Below, piece after piece: positions 36,603 to 49,900 of a stretch of 64,000 nucleotides of DNA. The notes beneath the pieces are model-generated. The model was not told the origin of the DNA. It saw nothing but the letters and a program-made list of their open reading frames with translations, and ran no database searches. The stretch comes from Colletotrichum lupini (lineage: Eukaryota > Ascomycota > Sordariomycetes > Glomerellales > Glomerellaceae). A program made the position numbers and the translations under genes. The stretch is from assembly GCF_023278565.1 (NCBI RefSeq), contig NC_064677.1, positions 7,378,001 through 7,442,000 on the forward strand, written 5' to 3'. Every line of letters begins with the position of its first letter. Within the stretch, counting starts at the first letter, position 1.

Positions 36603-38085
36603 GGTGATGATGACTGATGATTATCAGTGATTTTGAGCGAGAATAAGGGAGCAAGATGCACGAGAGATTGGCATTGATAGCTTGGGCAGATCCGACGTTT
36701 TCCCCATCCCCAGAGGCACCTTGGAAAGTTGAGATAGACCCATCGTACAGACCAAGCTTGGTCCTTTCACCCCGCGAAAGGCTCACGATGTCAAACATCT
36801 CCACTGACGGCACATTGACCCCACGAATCTACGCCAACCAGACCTAAGGTGGGGGTCATGTTGGCGTTGGTCCACGACCCCATGACGCCGCTTCTGGACC
36901 GATTCGAGACAAAGCTGCTCCCCCACTCAAGCCATAGCTTGCTTTTCGCAGTGGAATCCCCGCGAAAAAGTGGTGCGGCTCCGCCATGTTACGAAATCCA
37001 ATTCGCTAGAAGGTGACGATGTTTGCGGCGTCGAGGACGTTAGTCGTCGGCTGTTACCAGGTTTGGGCGGAGAAGTGTCCGGCGACGACGTTGGAGCTGG
37101 GGGTGAGGCTCGGGAGTTGTCCGGGGCCCCGGAATGGGGTCCCTGCTAGTAGCTGACTCGCTTCGTGCGGGGGACCAGCAGTGCATGGCGGGAATGATGA
37201 TCGGAAATACGCAAAGAATTAACTTTCTTCGATAACAAGGTACTTAGATCGGAAATACGCGTTGGATTCAATGTTGGTTGTACGGATAGTTGTACGGAAT
37301 GAGGGTGCAGTGTTAGCAGCAAGCTGGCTGGTACAGACTCCATGGGTGTGTGCGCCGGTGCAGTGCATGTTGGTTCCTCAACTCCCTAGCCGTTCTGGGG
37401 CTAGTTCTTCTAATCCCTTAGCACCAAGTGCCGTGGACCATAGACGTCATAAACTTCCCGTTCCAATGGCGTTGGATTGCGCGTTGATGTGTGACATTGT
37501 TGGTCAACAAAGAAGAATTCTACCGTAACTAATCCTCTCCTTTCTCTAGGGTCAACAGTTTCTAGTGTGCCTTACTTTGCGAACACGGAGCATTTGCTCT
37601 GGTTCAGCCGAGCCCCATACTTGTGAACGGGTGGCCCGAGCCTTTGGGAGCTTAATACTACCCAATCTAATCAGTCCGCGACGCGTCTGTCTCATTTAAT
37701 ATGAAATTTACGCGATCATGCCAGAGCCTCTCCGCCTCATGACGCGGGATCTTTCTAACCGTCGCGCAAAAAAGGGCTAACTGAAATGGCCTTCAAACAA
37801 ACCACACGTTCGTAAAACTCGACTACAAGTCCCATCATACAAAAAACATGGCTAAGATTCCAATGACTAGTCCATTTCGGGCCCAAACGCGCGCCGGGCG
37901 GTTCCCTCTCCCCACCATCACCCAAAAGACAGCGATTCCAACCCGAACCCGACCACAATGATTTGACGAGACACGGCGACACTGACGATGACCGTCAAGA
38001 AGCTAGCTCCGGCTCTCAAGCAGAGAAAGATGCTGAGCCTTCCAGTAACCCCCCACAAACGTCAGTAGCAGACAAAGTGAACGAC
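36603..38085. promoter_or_regulatory. Divergent intergenic region between the dehydrogenase and the helicase
   Basis: 1.5 kb. The last 220 bp (37867-38085) stay open in the helicase frame and contain PKRQRFQPEPDHND, which looks like a nuclear localisation signal, so the helicase probably extends into it. The rest shows nothing recognisable. Around 37200-37262 a short direct repeat (GATCGGAAATACGC) occurs twice. Confidence 0.4.
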
Positions 38086-40579
38086 ATGATGAGAAAGTAC
38101 ACGTCGGGCATACCAACGGAACTTTCCGGCGCCAAAAAGTACTACGTGGTATGGAATGGAACGGAAACCGGTATATTCGAAAGTTGGGGCAAATGTCAGC
38201 CGTTGGTTGAAAGATATCCAGGGGCAGGGCGTAAGTTGCACCTCGAAAATTGCAAAAAACCAGTTCCCCGGGCTGACTGCTTGAACGCAGACAAGAAAAC
38301 AACAACGTACAAAGACGCTGTGAGACACCATTCTGCTTCGCGATACAAAGAGTATGTCTGATGGGTTTTGTCATAGGTGGATCTCCTGCGTAACAAGTTG
38401 ACAGAAAAGCTCGAGGCAGAAGAGCCAAGGTCTGTACCTCAACCGCAACCTTGTACTGCATCGCCAAACACATATGAGAGCACACCTCGGTATACTCCTC
38501 CCACGCCTAACAGCCGTATACCTGGCAGTGCTGCGCCTAGCGATGTTGCAGCCATAGCTGCTGATGCGGGCGAGCCCCAAGCCCAGAGCTTCGACCCAGC
38601 ACCAGACCCTTGCGAGCCTCCTCTTTGCCAGGAACAACAAGCCGCCATGGATCTTGCCATGGCTGGACATAACCTTTTCATCACTGGGTGCGTAAGCAAG
38701 GTGGCCTCATGATGGTCCAACGCGTGGCGTCAATAACTCAATAATCATCTACTAACTTCATACGCACGTAGATCGGGCGGATGCGGCAAGTCTGTCCTCG
38801 TAAAGGCCTTGCACAAGATGTTCAAAGCGAAGGAACGAAAAGTACACCTAATCGCACCTACCGGCATCGCTTCTGTCAACATCGGTGGTAGAACGATGTG
38901 GAATTACGCGGGCTGGACACCGGATGATTTCTCAGAGCCATTCGGTATACTAGTGGGAAAGTCGCGACAAAAGAAAAACAAGAATCGAATAGTTGGTACC
39001 CATGTTCTTATCATCGACGAAATCAGCATGGTCGAGAATCAGTTCTTTCAACGACTTAGTCAGGTCATGGGACGAATTCGACGCAAAGCAGCCCCGAATA
39101 ACCCCCAGAGTCAGATGGAGGTTCGGGGCGCTTTTGGCGGCGTCCAGGTCATCGCTGTTGGGGATTTCTGTCAGCTGCCTCCGGTAGAGCCATTCCAGCA
39201 TTGTCTTGAATGTGGCTCGGAAATGCAACAGGAAAAGGTCGGGAACTCAGTCCGTTCATATTTCTGCCCTCAAGGAGTCAGCGATGAAGGGCCGCAGCAG
39301 AATACCCATGGGTATTTCATGGAGCACGACAAATGGGCCTTCAAGTCTTCTGAGTGGGTGAGGTGCAACTTCAAGTACGTCCACCTGAAGAAGGTTCATC
39401 GACAAACAGACGAGGACTTTGTCAGGATTCTTCAGACATGCCGGTTAGGCGAAATTCTCAGCCAGAGAGATATCGACCTACTGCTAAATCATCCTGCCCA
39501 GGTTGAGAACGCAACTCGTTTGTTCAGTCATAGACTGCAAGCTCAAGAGCATAACGAATCTCAGCTCAAACAGCTCCATAGCCCGTCCCGGAAATATTGG
39601 TGTCTCGATTATGCCAATACAAATAATAGCACAGATGAAGAACTTGATCGTCTGATCGATTACTACACGGCAAGTGCTGGCTACCTCATCCGTCGAGCTG
39701 TAACTAGGCGCGACTCTAAAATCTTCAAAGTAAGGGTTATTAACAAAGTACATTATCCAGATGCGAGATTCGGACCCTGAAGCACCTCCTTCGCGGCAAC
39801 CGTTGTCCCGCTTGGGCGACCATCGCTATGCCCAATTTCTAGAGTTGAAGCTCAATATGCCCGTCATATTGCTTGCAAACGTAAGATCCTCCGCAAGCAA
39901 TTGTTGCATATAAACGTTTGTCGCTAGGTTCACTAACCTCGTAACTTGTATGCACCAGATTGATCTAGACAGCGGCCTGTGTAACGGCAGTCAGGGCAAA
40001 ATCTGCGGCTTTGTCTCACGCTCCAAGTTTGAACGTCCCACAGAACCTAAGCGAAAAAACTACAAGAAGGATTTGTCAGCTTTCGATGCTGCTATGGAAC
40101 GTTTTCGTCTGACGGAAATGTTCTTAACGGACAAAGGTGCGCCTGAATTATGTGAGTAGAAATCCCGCTCAGCTGCTGGGAAAATCTCTTCATTTTTTCC
40201 TCATATCGGCTGACTCAATGAAGATCCCGAGGTCGAATTCAACAACGGCCAACGCCGCGTCATTGGCCCGGATTGCGCAGTAAACGAACTCGGCACCAAA
40301 CACCCGCACATGCTCGTATCTCGGACACAGCTACCTCTCGCTCCAGGCTGGGCCATGACCATCCATAAGAGCCAGAGTCTGTCTCTTGACCGCTTAATCA
40401 TTGACCTGGGCTCTGTCTTTGAAAAGGGCCAAGCATACGTAGCGCTCAGCCGTGCCCGATCTCTCCAAGGTCTGCAAATAGAAGGCACCGATGAATACAT
40501 GCTTCAGTCGGGCTTGGAACTGGATTCCGAAGTGAGGAGGTTTCTGGAAGAGCTTGAGAGGAGCGCTGAGGGAAATTGA
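38086..40579 (+). CDS. PIF1-like DNA helicase with N-terminal RNase H1-type hybrid-binding domain
   Basis: Proposed exons: 38086-38230, 38291-38319, 38377-38687, 38772-39699, 39761-39880, 39959-40151 and 40224-40579 (693 aa), all in phase; introns are 57-84 nt and the last ends in AAG. The N-terminus [20 protein letters not shown] plus the spliced continuation [14 protein letters not shown] matches the RNase H1 hybrid-binding (caulimovirus VI) domain, which grips RNA-DNA hybrids. The helicase core has EQQAAMDLA, Walker A TGSGGCGKS (about residue 160), Walker [12 protein letters not shown] (about 240), GDFCQLPPV, a Cys-containing insertion (HCLECGSE...YFCP), [19 protein letters not shown], and motif [18 protein letters not shown]1 enzymes are 5'-3' helicases acting on forks, G-quadruplexes and R-loops. 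The start is uncertain: 38086 is the first in-frame ATG, but the frame is open back to 37867. The intron at 39700-39760 could instead use a donor at 39730. Confidence 0.82.
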
Positions 40580-40997
40580 GCTCAGGTCAGGGATCCAAGC
40601 CAAGACTCTACACAGAATTGATCGATCTTGGGCTTATGCTCGAAGTGCGGCTGGAAGAAGGGGAAAGGGCATTTATGGCATTGGTTGGAGTTGGCTCAAC
40701 TGCTAGCTAAAGTAGTAGGCAGCCCCTGATGGTATACCTACTATACTGTAGGGAAAGTCACAGGATACGGATGTGCGCCCGAAGTACTGCAGTATGATTA
40801 CACCTTCATTCCCACTGATACGCTATGGAATAATAGCCCGCAAAGTCGTTCAACCTTGGCCTAGGAGATTAAGAGGAGTATCATCCTGGTGTCACTGCCC
40901 TGCCTGCCTTGTCGTTCGAAATTCGATAAACGGTACCTGCGGCAGTGGATTGTTCCTATGCAGACTGATGTTCTATCTGTCCAACCCGTGTCCGCTC
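40580..40997. other. Convergent 3' flanks of the helicase and SDR genes
   Basis: No gene seen. Confidence 0.45.
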
Positions 40998-42072
40998 CTA
41001 GATCTTTGCAGAAAATTCCAGGCCTCCCGTCTTCAACTTCTGTTCGAATTCGTCCTGCTTGTCAAGCATGTGCGTTCCAGCTGCCAGGCCCTTCATACCT
41101 TGAACGTCGTACAAGTTTTCCAAGGGCACATCCCGAACACACACCTTATGGTCCTCCTTCGTTCCTCCGCAGAACACCTCTATAACGTTCCCGTCGCCGT
41201 ATTTCGAGTCACAGATAGCTGATATGGCAACTTTGACCACTTCGTCAACGCTTAGCATCAAGTCGTCGGTATGTACACGCTCTCGGCTGTAGGAGGCGTG
41301 GAAGATCGGGGTCTGCAGCCGGCTATCAGCACTCATTGTATGTGAACATTACGGATTTGAGGCAGGTTGAAACTTACATCGACTACTCCCGGGCAGATTG
41401 CGGCGTTTCTAATGCCGGCAATCTTGTTCAAAGAGCCAAGAGACTTGCACATGCTGACAACGGCAGCCTTGCTCGAGTAGTAGAACGGTGTAAGGAGACC
41501 ATGGACGTAGCCCGCCATACTGGCGATCCAGAGGATGTTGCCTGCAAGATGTCGATTTTCGGGACGGAGCCAGTATTCGACGGCGATCTGGGCAAATCTG
41601 ACAGGGGCAATGGTATTGATGGCGTAAGCCTGATAAATGCCGACTTTAGCATCGGCTTGGTCTCGGGACAGAGGCGAGATCCCAGGCGGGTTCCAAAAGT
41701 CGCTGGATGGGGGATCATAGATTCCGGCTCCGTTGATGAGCAAATTGACTCGCGTATATGTCTCGAGTGCGGCGTCCCACAGTTTGTTGATCTGAGACCA
41801 GTCGGTGAGGTCTGTCTGATGGAAGATAGCCGACGCAGTGCCAGGCTTGATTGGGGGATGGGGGTATTTCTTGAGTGTGTATTCGGCCTCGGGACGTAGT
41901 CTCAAATCCGCCATGACGACTGAACAACCCGACTCTAGAAGGGCTCTGGTCAGCGCATGGTTGATACCTGAACTCTGTTAGTATTGGTAACTTCGAAAAG
42001 GGGGTAAGGATGCCAACCTGATCCAGCACCGGTCACGAGCGCGACTTTGCCATTCACTTCCCACGCGGTCAT
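40998..42072 (-). CDS. Short-chain dehydrogenase/reductase (15-hydroxyprostaglandin dehydrogenase-like)
   Basis: Three exons join in phase: 42072-42018, 41967-41378 and 41312-40998 (319 aa). Introns are 50 nt (GTTGGC, TTCAG) and 65 nt (GTAAGT, CTGCAG). The nucleotide-binding motif spans the first intron: VTGAGSGINHAL, a GxxxGxN variant of the usual GxxxGIG. The Asp of VVMADLR at the end of strand 2 indicates NAD(H). LLINGAGIYDPP is the NAG motif. The active site has Ser in WIASMAGYV and YYSSK (YxxxK), so the catalytic set is complete. ICPGVVDTPIF after splicing is the conserved PG motif. Substrate is unknown; it lies next to an NmrA-like gene, together suggesting redox or secondary metabolism, though no biosynthetic core enzyme is in the window. 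Confidence 0.88.
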
Positions 42073-42702
42073 TTTTGGTATATTCTACTGCTGTAAGTCA
42101 AGGTGCTTTTCGAGAAGCGATGCTCAAATCGTCAGAAAGAAAGGAAAGAGGAGAAAGAGGAGATGAAAGCGATACTTCTGGGTTTGTGCACTCGTGATCT
42201 GGTTTAAGCGTCACGTCACTCTGTTTCACCCGGACTGCAACCCGTCCGTTTACCGAGTTGATGCCGATGCATGTCTATCCAATTCAGTCGACCGCTCTGA
42301 GATGCGTTCACTTGGCGGGGTTGGGCCGAAAAGTTGGTCCGACATTGGTCCGGTGTGTGCCAAGTGAGAGGCACAGCGGTTGGAGTCGGCTTCTTGAGCA
42401 CATCAACAGTTGAAAGGGGCAACATCAGCGCATTATCACCATCTATGATCAGTTGGTGTCCTTTTATGCATTATCTACGCTCAGTGAGTCGTCTTCGATT
42501 ACTTACGAGAAGTACCTTACATTTAGTGTGACCTATTGTGGTGGTCAAGAGTCCATGCTTGATGTAGCCACAAGGGTATCTATATCCGAAGGACAGTCAT
42601 GGTGCAAGTGCCGACTTCTACAGGTTTCAGAGAGATTGCGAGACATGCTTGTTCTGAAGGACAAAGACTATTTCTGGTTCTCTTCAAGCGCATGACAGGA
42701 CT
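42073..42702. other. Intergenic, no gene seen
   Basis: Promoter side of the SDR gene and 3' flank of the NmrA-like gene. Small open frames have no domain. Confidence 0.45.
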
Positions 42703-43632
42703 CTAGGGCGACAGAATCCGCTGAACTACATCCTTCGTGACGGCATGGAAGTCCTCCTTGCTCAGATCAAAACGACCGAGATCCTCAGTCTTGCTGTTGA
42801 AATCACCTCCCTCGCCCTCTTTGTAATGTAGTGGGAAGAACTTCGCAAGCACCACGGCATGTGCGTCATCCCCACTCATCGCATTGGCTCTCTCAAGAAC
42901 ATCATCCACGGCCTCCTCGCGAATGTCCCAATCGGTCTCAGATGTTCCAGTCGCCAGCATAATGCTACTCAGTACCTCTCTCTGAGTGACGTGGAAGGAA
43001 GTAGTGTAGAAGCATTTGTTGCGATAGCGTGCAAGTTCTACATCTGGCATAGCCACAACCTCGGCAGTAACCGCTCCAGCTCGGGCCAGCGTAGTGTAAT
43101 TCATCTTTGTACGCCCCCCGTCCCAAAGCGTAACCTTGAGTGTTTTGGCGTCGATACCAAAGACATCGCCCATAGGCAGGCAGAAATCGTACCAAGGGTT
43201 GGTAATGACACCGATCCAAGAACCAACTCCTAGCTTTTCGATGAGTTCTCGATGTTTGCGTTTATCAGCGATCTCAGGCAGCTCTTCGATGAGCTTTCCT
43301 TCTGGATCACTACCAAACTCAGTCGGAAGGATATACGGGACATTGGCCTTTGCGGCAGCGCGGATGAAGACGTCGCTGAGGCCCACAGCTGGGATGCCAA
43401 GTTGCAAGACCAAGACCTCTTGACCATCCAAGACAGACGTGAGAGCAGCTTCATCATCGAAGGCAACTCTTTTGACGGTGACGCTGTCAGGGAATTCAGA
43501 GGTGGATTCGTTCCGGACAATGACGGTGATGTCGTGGATACCATGAGAGAGCAGTGCCGTCAGGGTGTGTTGCCCAAGGTTACCACTGGCGCCAACTAAG
43601 GCAATCTTACGATCTTGTCGCACAGGTGACAT
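42703..43632 (-). CDS. NmrA-like / isoflavone reductase-like NAD(P)-binding protein
   Basis: Single exon, 309 aa. The N-terminal Rossmann motif KIALVGASGNLGQHTL has the GxxGxxG pattern of the atypical SDR NmrA-like family, followed by VIVRNESTSEFPDSVTV. The segment VPYILPTEFGSDPEGK is a family hallmark, and there is no YxxxK active site, as usual in NmrA-like proteins. Members are either redox sensors regulating transcription or true reductases such as isoflavone reductases; sequence alone does not decide. Its start codon is only 87 bp from the 3' LTR of Copia copy 2, so most of its promoter must lie in or beyond the transposon, or the gene has lost native control. Confidence 0.9.
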   Translation of the reverse strand: MSPVRQDRKIALVGASGNLGQHTLTALLSHGIHDITVIVRNESTSEFPDSVTVKRVAFDDEAALTSVLDGQEVLVLQLGIPAVGLSDVFIRAAAKANVPYILPTEFGSDPEGKLIEELPEIADKRKHRELIEKLGVGSWIGVITNPWYDFCLPMGDVFGIDAKTLKVTLWDGGRTKMNYTTLARAGAVTAEVVAMPDVELARYRNKCFYTTSFHVTQREVLSSIMLATGTSETDWDIREEAVDDVLERANAMSGDDAHAVVLAKFFPLHYKEGEGGDFNSKTEDLGRFDLSKEDFHAVTKDVVQRILSP

Positions 43633-43719
43633 GGCTGTGAATGGAATATAGATTGAGTAGAATAAAGTTAGTCTAAATATTGACCAAGGGCTGATGATGG
43701 TTCAGTTTCAGTGTGTTGA

Positions 43720-43924
43720 TGTTGGTATCCCTATTATAGGGTAGTTAGTTCGAACCGTAGTTAACGAAGAGATTAATTAAACTATATAAATATCTACGTA
43801 GTAGGTATAAAAAGGAGGTTCTAACCGTAGGTTAAGCTAGTTATAATAATCGTAAATAGGGCCCCTAATTAGCCCCTGCGCAGTTAGTTATATACCGCGG
43901 TCGAATTAGACTTTTAATTTAATA
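43720..43924 (-). repeat. 3' LTR of Copia copy 2
   Basis: 205 bp; outer end keeps TGTTGG, while the inner end is heavily mutated (TTTAATA for CCGACA). Confidence 0.9.
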
Positions 43925-46900
43925 CTAACTTTTTTTTTTTTATTAATTTAACCGCTACGGTTAGAAGTATAATTCGACCTTGGGCCCGTCTACTAGGTCG
44001 TCTCCTTTTCCCCCTTTTCTCTACTCTTTTTATATAACCTATCCCTCTATTCGTATAATAACTTTTCCGCTACTTACGAATTACTCTAATCCCTTATTTA
44101 GTACTACTTTTATAAAAGCGTCTATGAGGTTATTTTTATTATTAATCTAACGGATCTTAAGTATCTCGTACCTTTTATACGATTACTTAAAGGCTATAAT
44201 ATTAATTATAAGCCTCTTTTCCTTCGTCGTTCCTAATTTAACGAGGCATTCGTATAGTAAATAAGAATCGGTATAGATAACTATTAAAATAGGTAAAAGG
44301 CTAATTTGATTAGTAATCTTCCTTAGCGTTATTAAAATCGCATAAGAGAGGTTAACGCCGTTAACTATACTATAGACCTTTAATACTAATATACTTCTCG
44401 TTACCTACTTATTTTTAATTAATAAGTAGTAGATTATATTACTATATATAGTAAATTCGCTCTCGCCTATACTCTTATTAGCTAGGATAATAATATACTC
44501 TAATTACGAAGTAAGGTCGTTATTATTTATAAATAACTTATTAATAAAGACGTAGAGCTTATTAATTATAAAGTCGATTAAGTAGTAAACGAGACCTCGA
44601 TCGAGATTCGTTTATTACTATTTAAGCCGCTTATTAAGTACCTCGACGTCTTGTTCAGTTAGATCTATAGCTTATACTACTTTAGTATAATTAAAAATCG
44701 CCTCGGGCTAATAAATACTTATAATATATACCCCTTACGCGAGCTTAGCTTTATACCGCTTCTTAATATTAATTACGTTCGGATTAACGAGGTTAATCTT
44801 CTCGCCCTACCCCTTTTATTAAAAGACGACGTTTTCCCCTTTAATTATAAGAATCCCGCCGTTAAATACTAAGGGGGTATTTATTATAAAGACCTTTTTT
44901 AGTTTTATTACGAAGCCCGCTTTCTAAAGCTCCTTATCCTCCTTCTTTATAAAGTTAATATTAAATAGGCTTAATATATTATTAGTTTATATTTTAACGA
45001 TCCTAAATTAGTCGCCTTTATACTCCGCGATTAGTAAGCACGGGTCGTATATAGAGGTAACTATTAATAGTTAATTAATATAAAAATCGTAGTAAGTAGC
45101 TTACTAATAGGTGCCCGATTTTACGAGCTTATATAGTAGCTTAAGCACTTTAATAATCGTGCCTTCTGGGTACTTACTAGCTATTTCTTTTGGTAAATAG
45201 GCTAGGATTTTCCTTATAAGCCCTATGGCCGATTAGGTATAGGCCTAGGTAATATTACGGCTCTAAATCTCGTATCCCTTTTTTTATAGCGATGCTATTA
45301 TTACTATTATTAATCGTTAGCTATAGCGTTATATAGTAGGTAATTATATAAGTAGCGTCGCCTTTTTAATATCGCCGTATCCCTAAATTACGTATCTAAA
45401 CTTCTCATACGGCTAGGGTATTCCTTTCCCTTTAATCTTACGAACTATTTATAATTTAAATATGTAGAGGTTTATATATTTTTCTAAGTCGTATAGGATA
45501 AATCGATAGACCCCTTAATTATAAAGAGTATTTACTTCGATAAGATCTAATCCCTTATATAGCTTTTTAATAGTTATAATTACGCTTTCTTTACGTAGTT
45601 TAACCGCTAGCTTAAAATCGGCTTTTCTTTTTACTATATAAAAAGTATTAATTACTTCGTTACTAATAATAAATTGCCGCGTTAGGGCTTACCGTCGTAG
45701 TTTTTTATAACGTCTCGCTAGTAATATTAGTACCCTTTTAGTAATTTCCTCTTCCTCGTCGTCTATTAGTACTATTATAACGATTTTATTAAGGATAATT
45801 TCCTATATCTCTACTGCGGGTTATATAGTTTCCCTTAGCTCTTCTTTTTTTTATAAGTTAGAAATTACCTCGTTAGGATTTATATAGTACGGTCTAACTA
45901 TTATAATTAATACTTTAAGTAGCTAGTTACGATCTCTCGCGACTATATAAGAGCGCTCGTTAACGGAAATTAACTTATATAGCCTAGCTTATTATTAAGT
46001 AATTTCGCGCTATACTCGTATATCCGAATTTAGTAATATATCTAAATTATCCCTTATATCGGGCCTATTGCGCGTAGTAATTACCTTATTAACTTACCTT
46101 TTTACGCTTACTTTGCGTAGTACTTATATTACTTTTTTAACTACTTGGGCTCGTTAGCTTATGCTTAGTAACGGTAGCGAGGCTAAGGTCGTTCTTAAAT
46201 ATACTCTAAATACTAATAACGTTAATATAAGTCCGTTAGGCCCTATAGTATTGTTATAATATTTAAGTACTATCTAGAGGTATTCGTCGTCGGTAGAATC
46301 CGGATTTTCCTCTTTAATAATTCTAAACGCCCTTTTTAATTATTAGTATGCCCTTTTTACCTTTTTAATAATATAGTGCGCTTTAACGGGTACGACTTTT
46401 AGTTATATACTATAGGCCGTCGTATTATCCTTAAATTTTGCTAACTTAAAGCTAGTACTAGCGTCGGTTCTAATACTATCTAGCGGTCCTTAATATATAT
46501 TAATCTAGCTTTTTCGTAGGGCTACTTACACTATCTTTACTTATAAATCCTAGAGGAATTGCCCTACTTAGAAAGATATAGCTACGTCGATTATATATAG
46601 TACTAGCCGACTATTTAAATAGAAGATATCAACGACTATTTCCTAGTTAAAGTTAAGCTTATTACGTAATTTAAATTTAAATTTACGTAGGCTCTGCGCA
46701 TTTATCTAATATTAGTAATATACTTTTATTAACTACTCTAACGCCCCTATTTTAATATTATTATTACTTAATTGCTTTAGGAGGTTATATAGCTTCGTAA
46801 CCGACGGGTACCCGAATTTCTAATATAGTTTTCTAAGCTTACTTTCCGTTAGGTAATTAATCGACTTCGTATTATTAATAAGCTTTATAAACGTATGCCC

Positions 46901-49900
46901 CTATCGTTGTTTAACTATTTTAAAATACTTACTACTAGAGATTCTGTTCCTCGTATTATCGAATATAATGCCTAGTTAATCTATATTTTTTAGATATAAG
47001 AGAAATGGGGTATTAATAAGTAAAATATAAAAAGTTATCGTTCCGAAGTATATCTCTACTTTTACTATACCTAGGGCGACGATTTCTTTGCCTAGGCTAA
47101 AACTAATCTTTATAATACCCGCTATTAATATATTAAGCATTACTAGCGCGATCTTTTATAATACTTAGAATTGCCCTTTTCCTCTAGTTAACTATTACGA
47201 TACCCTAGTATTTAGGATAATTTTATAAAAATTATCTAGGCTATACTTTTCGCTCGTATAGAATGCTTATACGAGCTTAGTATTCGAGGGATCTAGGTAA
47301 TATAAAAAGGACCCCTCTAGCTACCCCTAGATTTACTTAGTACTATATTCTTTTTCTTTAAATATCGAGAGAGATAGCGTCTTCTCCTTAATCGTTAAGA
47401 GAATAGGCTTTGGCCCTATTAAATTCGCCCTTTTAACTACCTCTATATCCGTTATCTAAAGGACCTTTTTTTATTATTTATAAATAAAAGCCTACTTATT
47501 AAGAGCTTCCGCTACCCTCTATTCGTTTAGCCTCGTATATCTTCTAGAAACTAACGGGGTAAAAAAAAATTAGTTAATATCGTCGATTTCGTTATAATTT
47601 AATTCGTTAGTATAGGGGGTAAAATCTTCTTTATCTTCCGAATCTCTTATAGGGGGTATATACTTTAAGCCGCTACTTTAGCTACTATTACTAGGTTTTA
47701 TACCCCCGGATTTGCCCTTATATATAATAAGGAATTAGTTAAACCGACGAGGGCTGGTTTTACTATTTACTACCCTCGACTTTCTATACTATTCGTATAA
47801 TTTAGCACGCTCTTCCTTAGAATAGTTATTTAACTAATATCTATCCTTTTTATAAATGTAGTATTACTTCTTTTATTACCCTACCTATAAGTTAAATCTT
47901 TACTTATTTAATAAATCTAGGCCTTTTTATTAGTAATTACCATATCTAGCCTCTTTTCCTTTCTTATTATACGTTCGATCGACTTAATATTATTAATAAG
48001 GGCCGTCGTATACTTAGAGGTAGGTTTAGCGCGGCATTCTTACCTTAATATTAAAGCTAGATCTTAGCCTCGAGTAGAGCGTCTCGTAGTCTTCGGGTGC
48101 CTAATATAGGGTAATTTTTATTTTTAATATACGCTAAATTATAATATAAAAATATCTAACTTTCCGCTCGTTTATCCCCTTATTTAGCTAGGTTTTCGCT
48201 AGCTTATTAATTCGATCGATAAGCTCTTCGAGGATCTCTACTCGTAATTTACCCTCTATTATCCTAGCTATAGATATAAAAAAAATCGCTCGTAGCTTAA
48301 ATAGGAGCTCTAGGTTCTTATTATAGGTCTTAAAGTGGCTTCGGATTACGTTAATTATACTAAGAAAGTCGTTTTAATCGAGATTACGTACTGCTTCGTA
48401 GTAGTAATTAGAGGCTTTATTTACGAATACGATATTAATTACTAAATAGTATTAGTGTTCCCTAATTTTAACTTTTTCGTAATAATTATAAAATATTATT
48501 AGGGTTTTTTATAAGACCTTATACTTCTTTTTAGAGTATAATTTCTCTTTTAAAAAGATCTTTTTAAGGTTTGTAAATTACCTCGTATTCGCTACTAGAT
48601 TTTTAGTATTTATATACGAACCCTGCGTCGCTACGTATTATTAGTAACTTCGGGTCGTTTACCTCTTTTCTTATTAGCCGATCGGCGCTAAATTTCGTAT
48701 TAGTAATAGTAACGACTTATAGATCGAAATAAGTAGAATTATTAATTATCGTACTTTTAGTACTATATTTTGCCCCGGTATATCCTTTTATAATAATAGA
48801 TTTCCGTTAGTAATTATAGGGAGGAAATCTAGGTCGTTTACCCTTTTTCTTAATTCGTTAAAGTGATTATACGCTCTATCGACCTATGCTTAGTTCTATA
48901 ATACGAATTCCTCTTTTATAATTATTATTATTAGTATTTCGTATAGCTCTTGCGATTATAATTACGCTAATAATACCCCTCGCCCGTAAAGGAATTTATT
49001 AACTATTTTTATAATTCCTAGGCTTACGCTCGCAAACTATTTATTTAGTTAGTAATTAAGGTCGTTTACGATTTTATAAAATAGGGGTTGCCCCTATAGC
49101 CCCTTTTTTTTATAAACCTTAGTTAAATAAATTAATACCGCGTCTATTTACTTACTATTAAACTAATCCGCGATTCTATATATTTACGTCCCCTAATAGT
49201 CCGGGTTAATATTTACCTATTTATAAGGGATTAGGATTCTATTTAGGATCGGGTTTCGTCCTCTTTTTTTTTACCTTAACTCGCTAAGGGTCGTACTCTA
49301 GCTTATGCCCGTATTAGTAGTTATTAGCGTATTTAATCTTAATAAAGATATATTTAATCCGCGCACTAGTTATAATAAATCCGTACTTTTACTACTTAAC
49401 GAATTTATTAGGGTCTAGAAAATTCCCACTTCCTCTTACTATCTCGCTACTACTCTCGTTTTTATTATTTTTAGCGATTATTACTACCCTTCTAAATCGC
49501 TAGCTATCGTACTTACTAAGATCCTCCTTTTTATTTAATAAAAAAGGGTAGGTTTTAGTAGTTCTTTTTAATAATAGTAATAGTAGACGTTTATATTACT
49601 ATAAGAAGATATAGTAATTAGTCTCGGGATCTTTACTAGTTCCCGATTTCTGCTATTCTATATATTTCTAGCCTCCTAAGCCTCGTACTCTCTATAATCT
49701 CTAAATAGCTTCCTTAGTTAATTTCTTAAAATTAATAATCTCGCGCCGGGAGCTAGTATAAAAAAGAAGCCTTTTAGCGGCCCTTTAGAAGATTCTTTTC
49801 TTTTCCCCTCAGATCCTCGTCTTTTTAGCCTTTTCTTAAGCTAATAATAACTCTAGCAAGAGGTCGTAAGACCACTTTAGGGTAGCTACCTTCTTCCTAG

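Noticed and set aside
30568..43632. Secondary metabolite gene cluster
   Set aside because: SDR, NmrA-like and MFS genes are present, but there is no polyketide, peptide or terpene synthase in the window.
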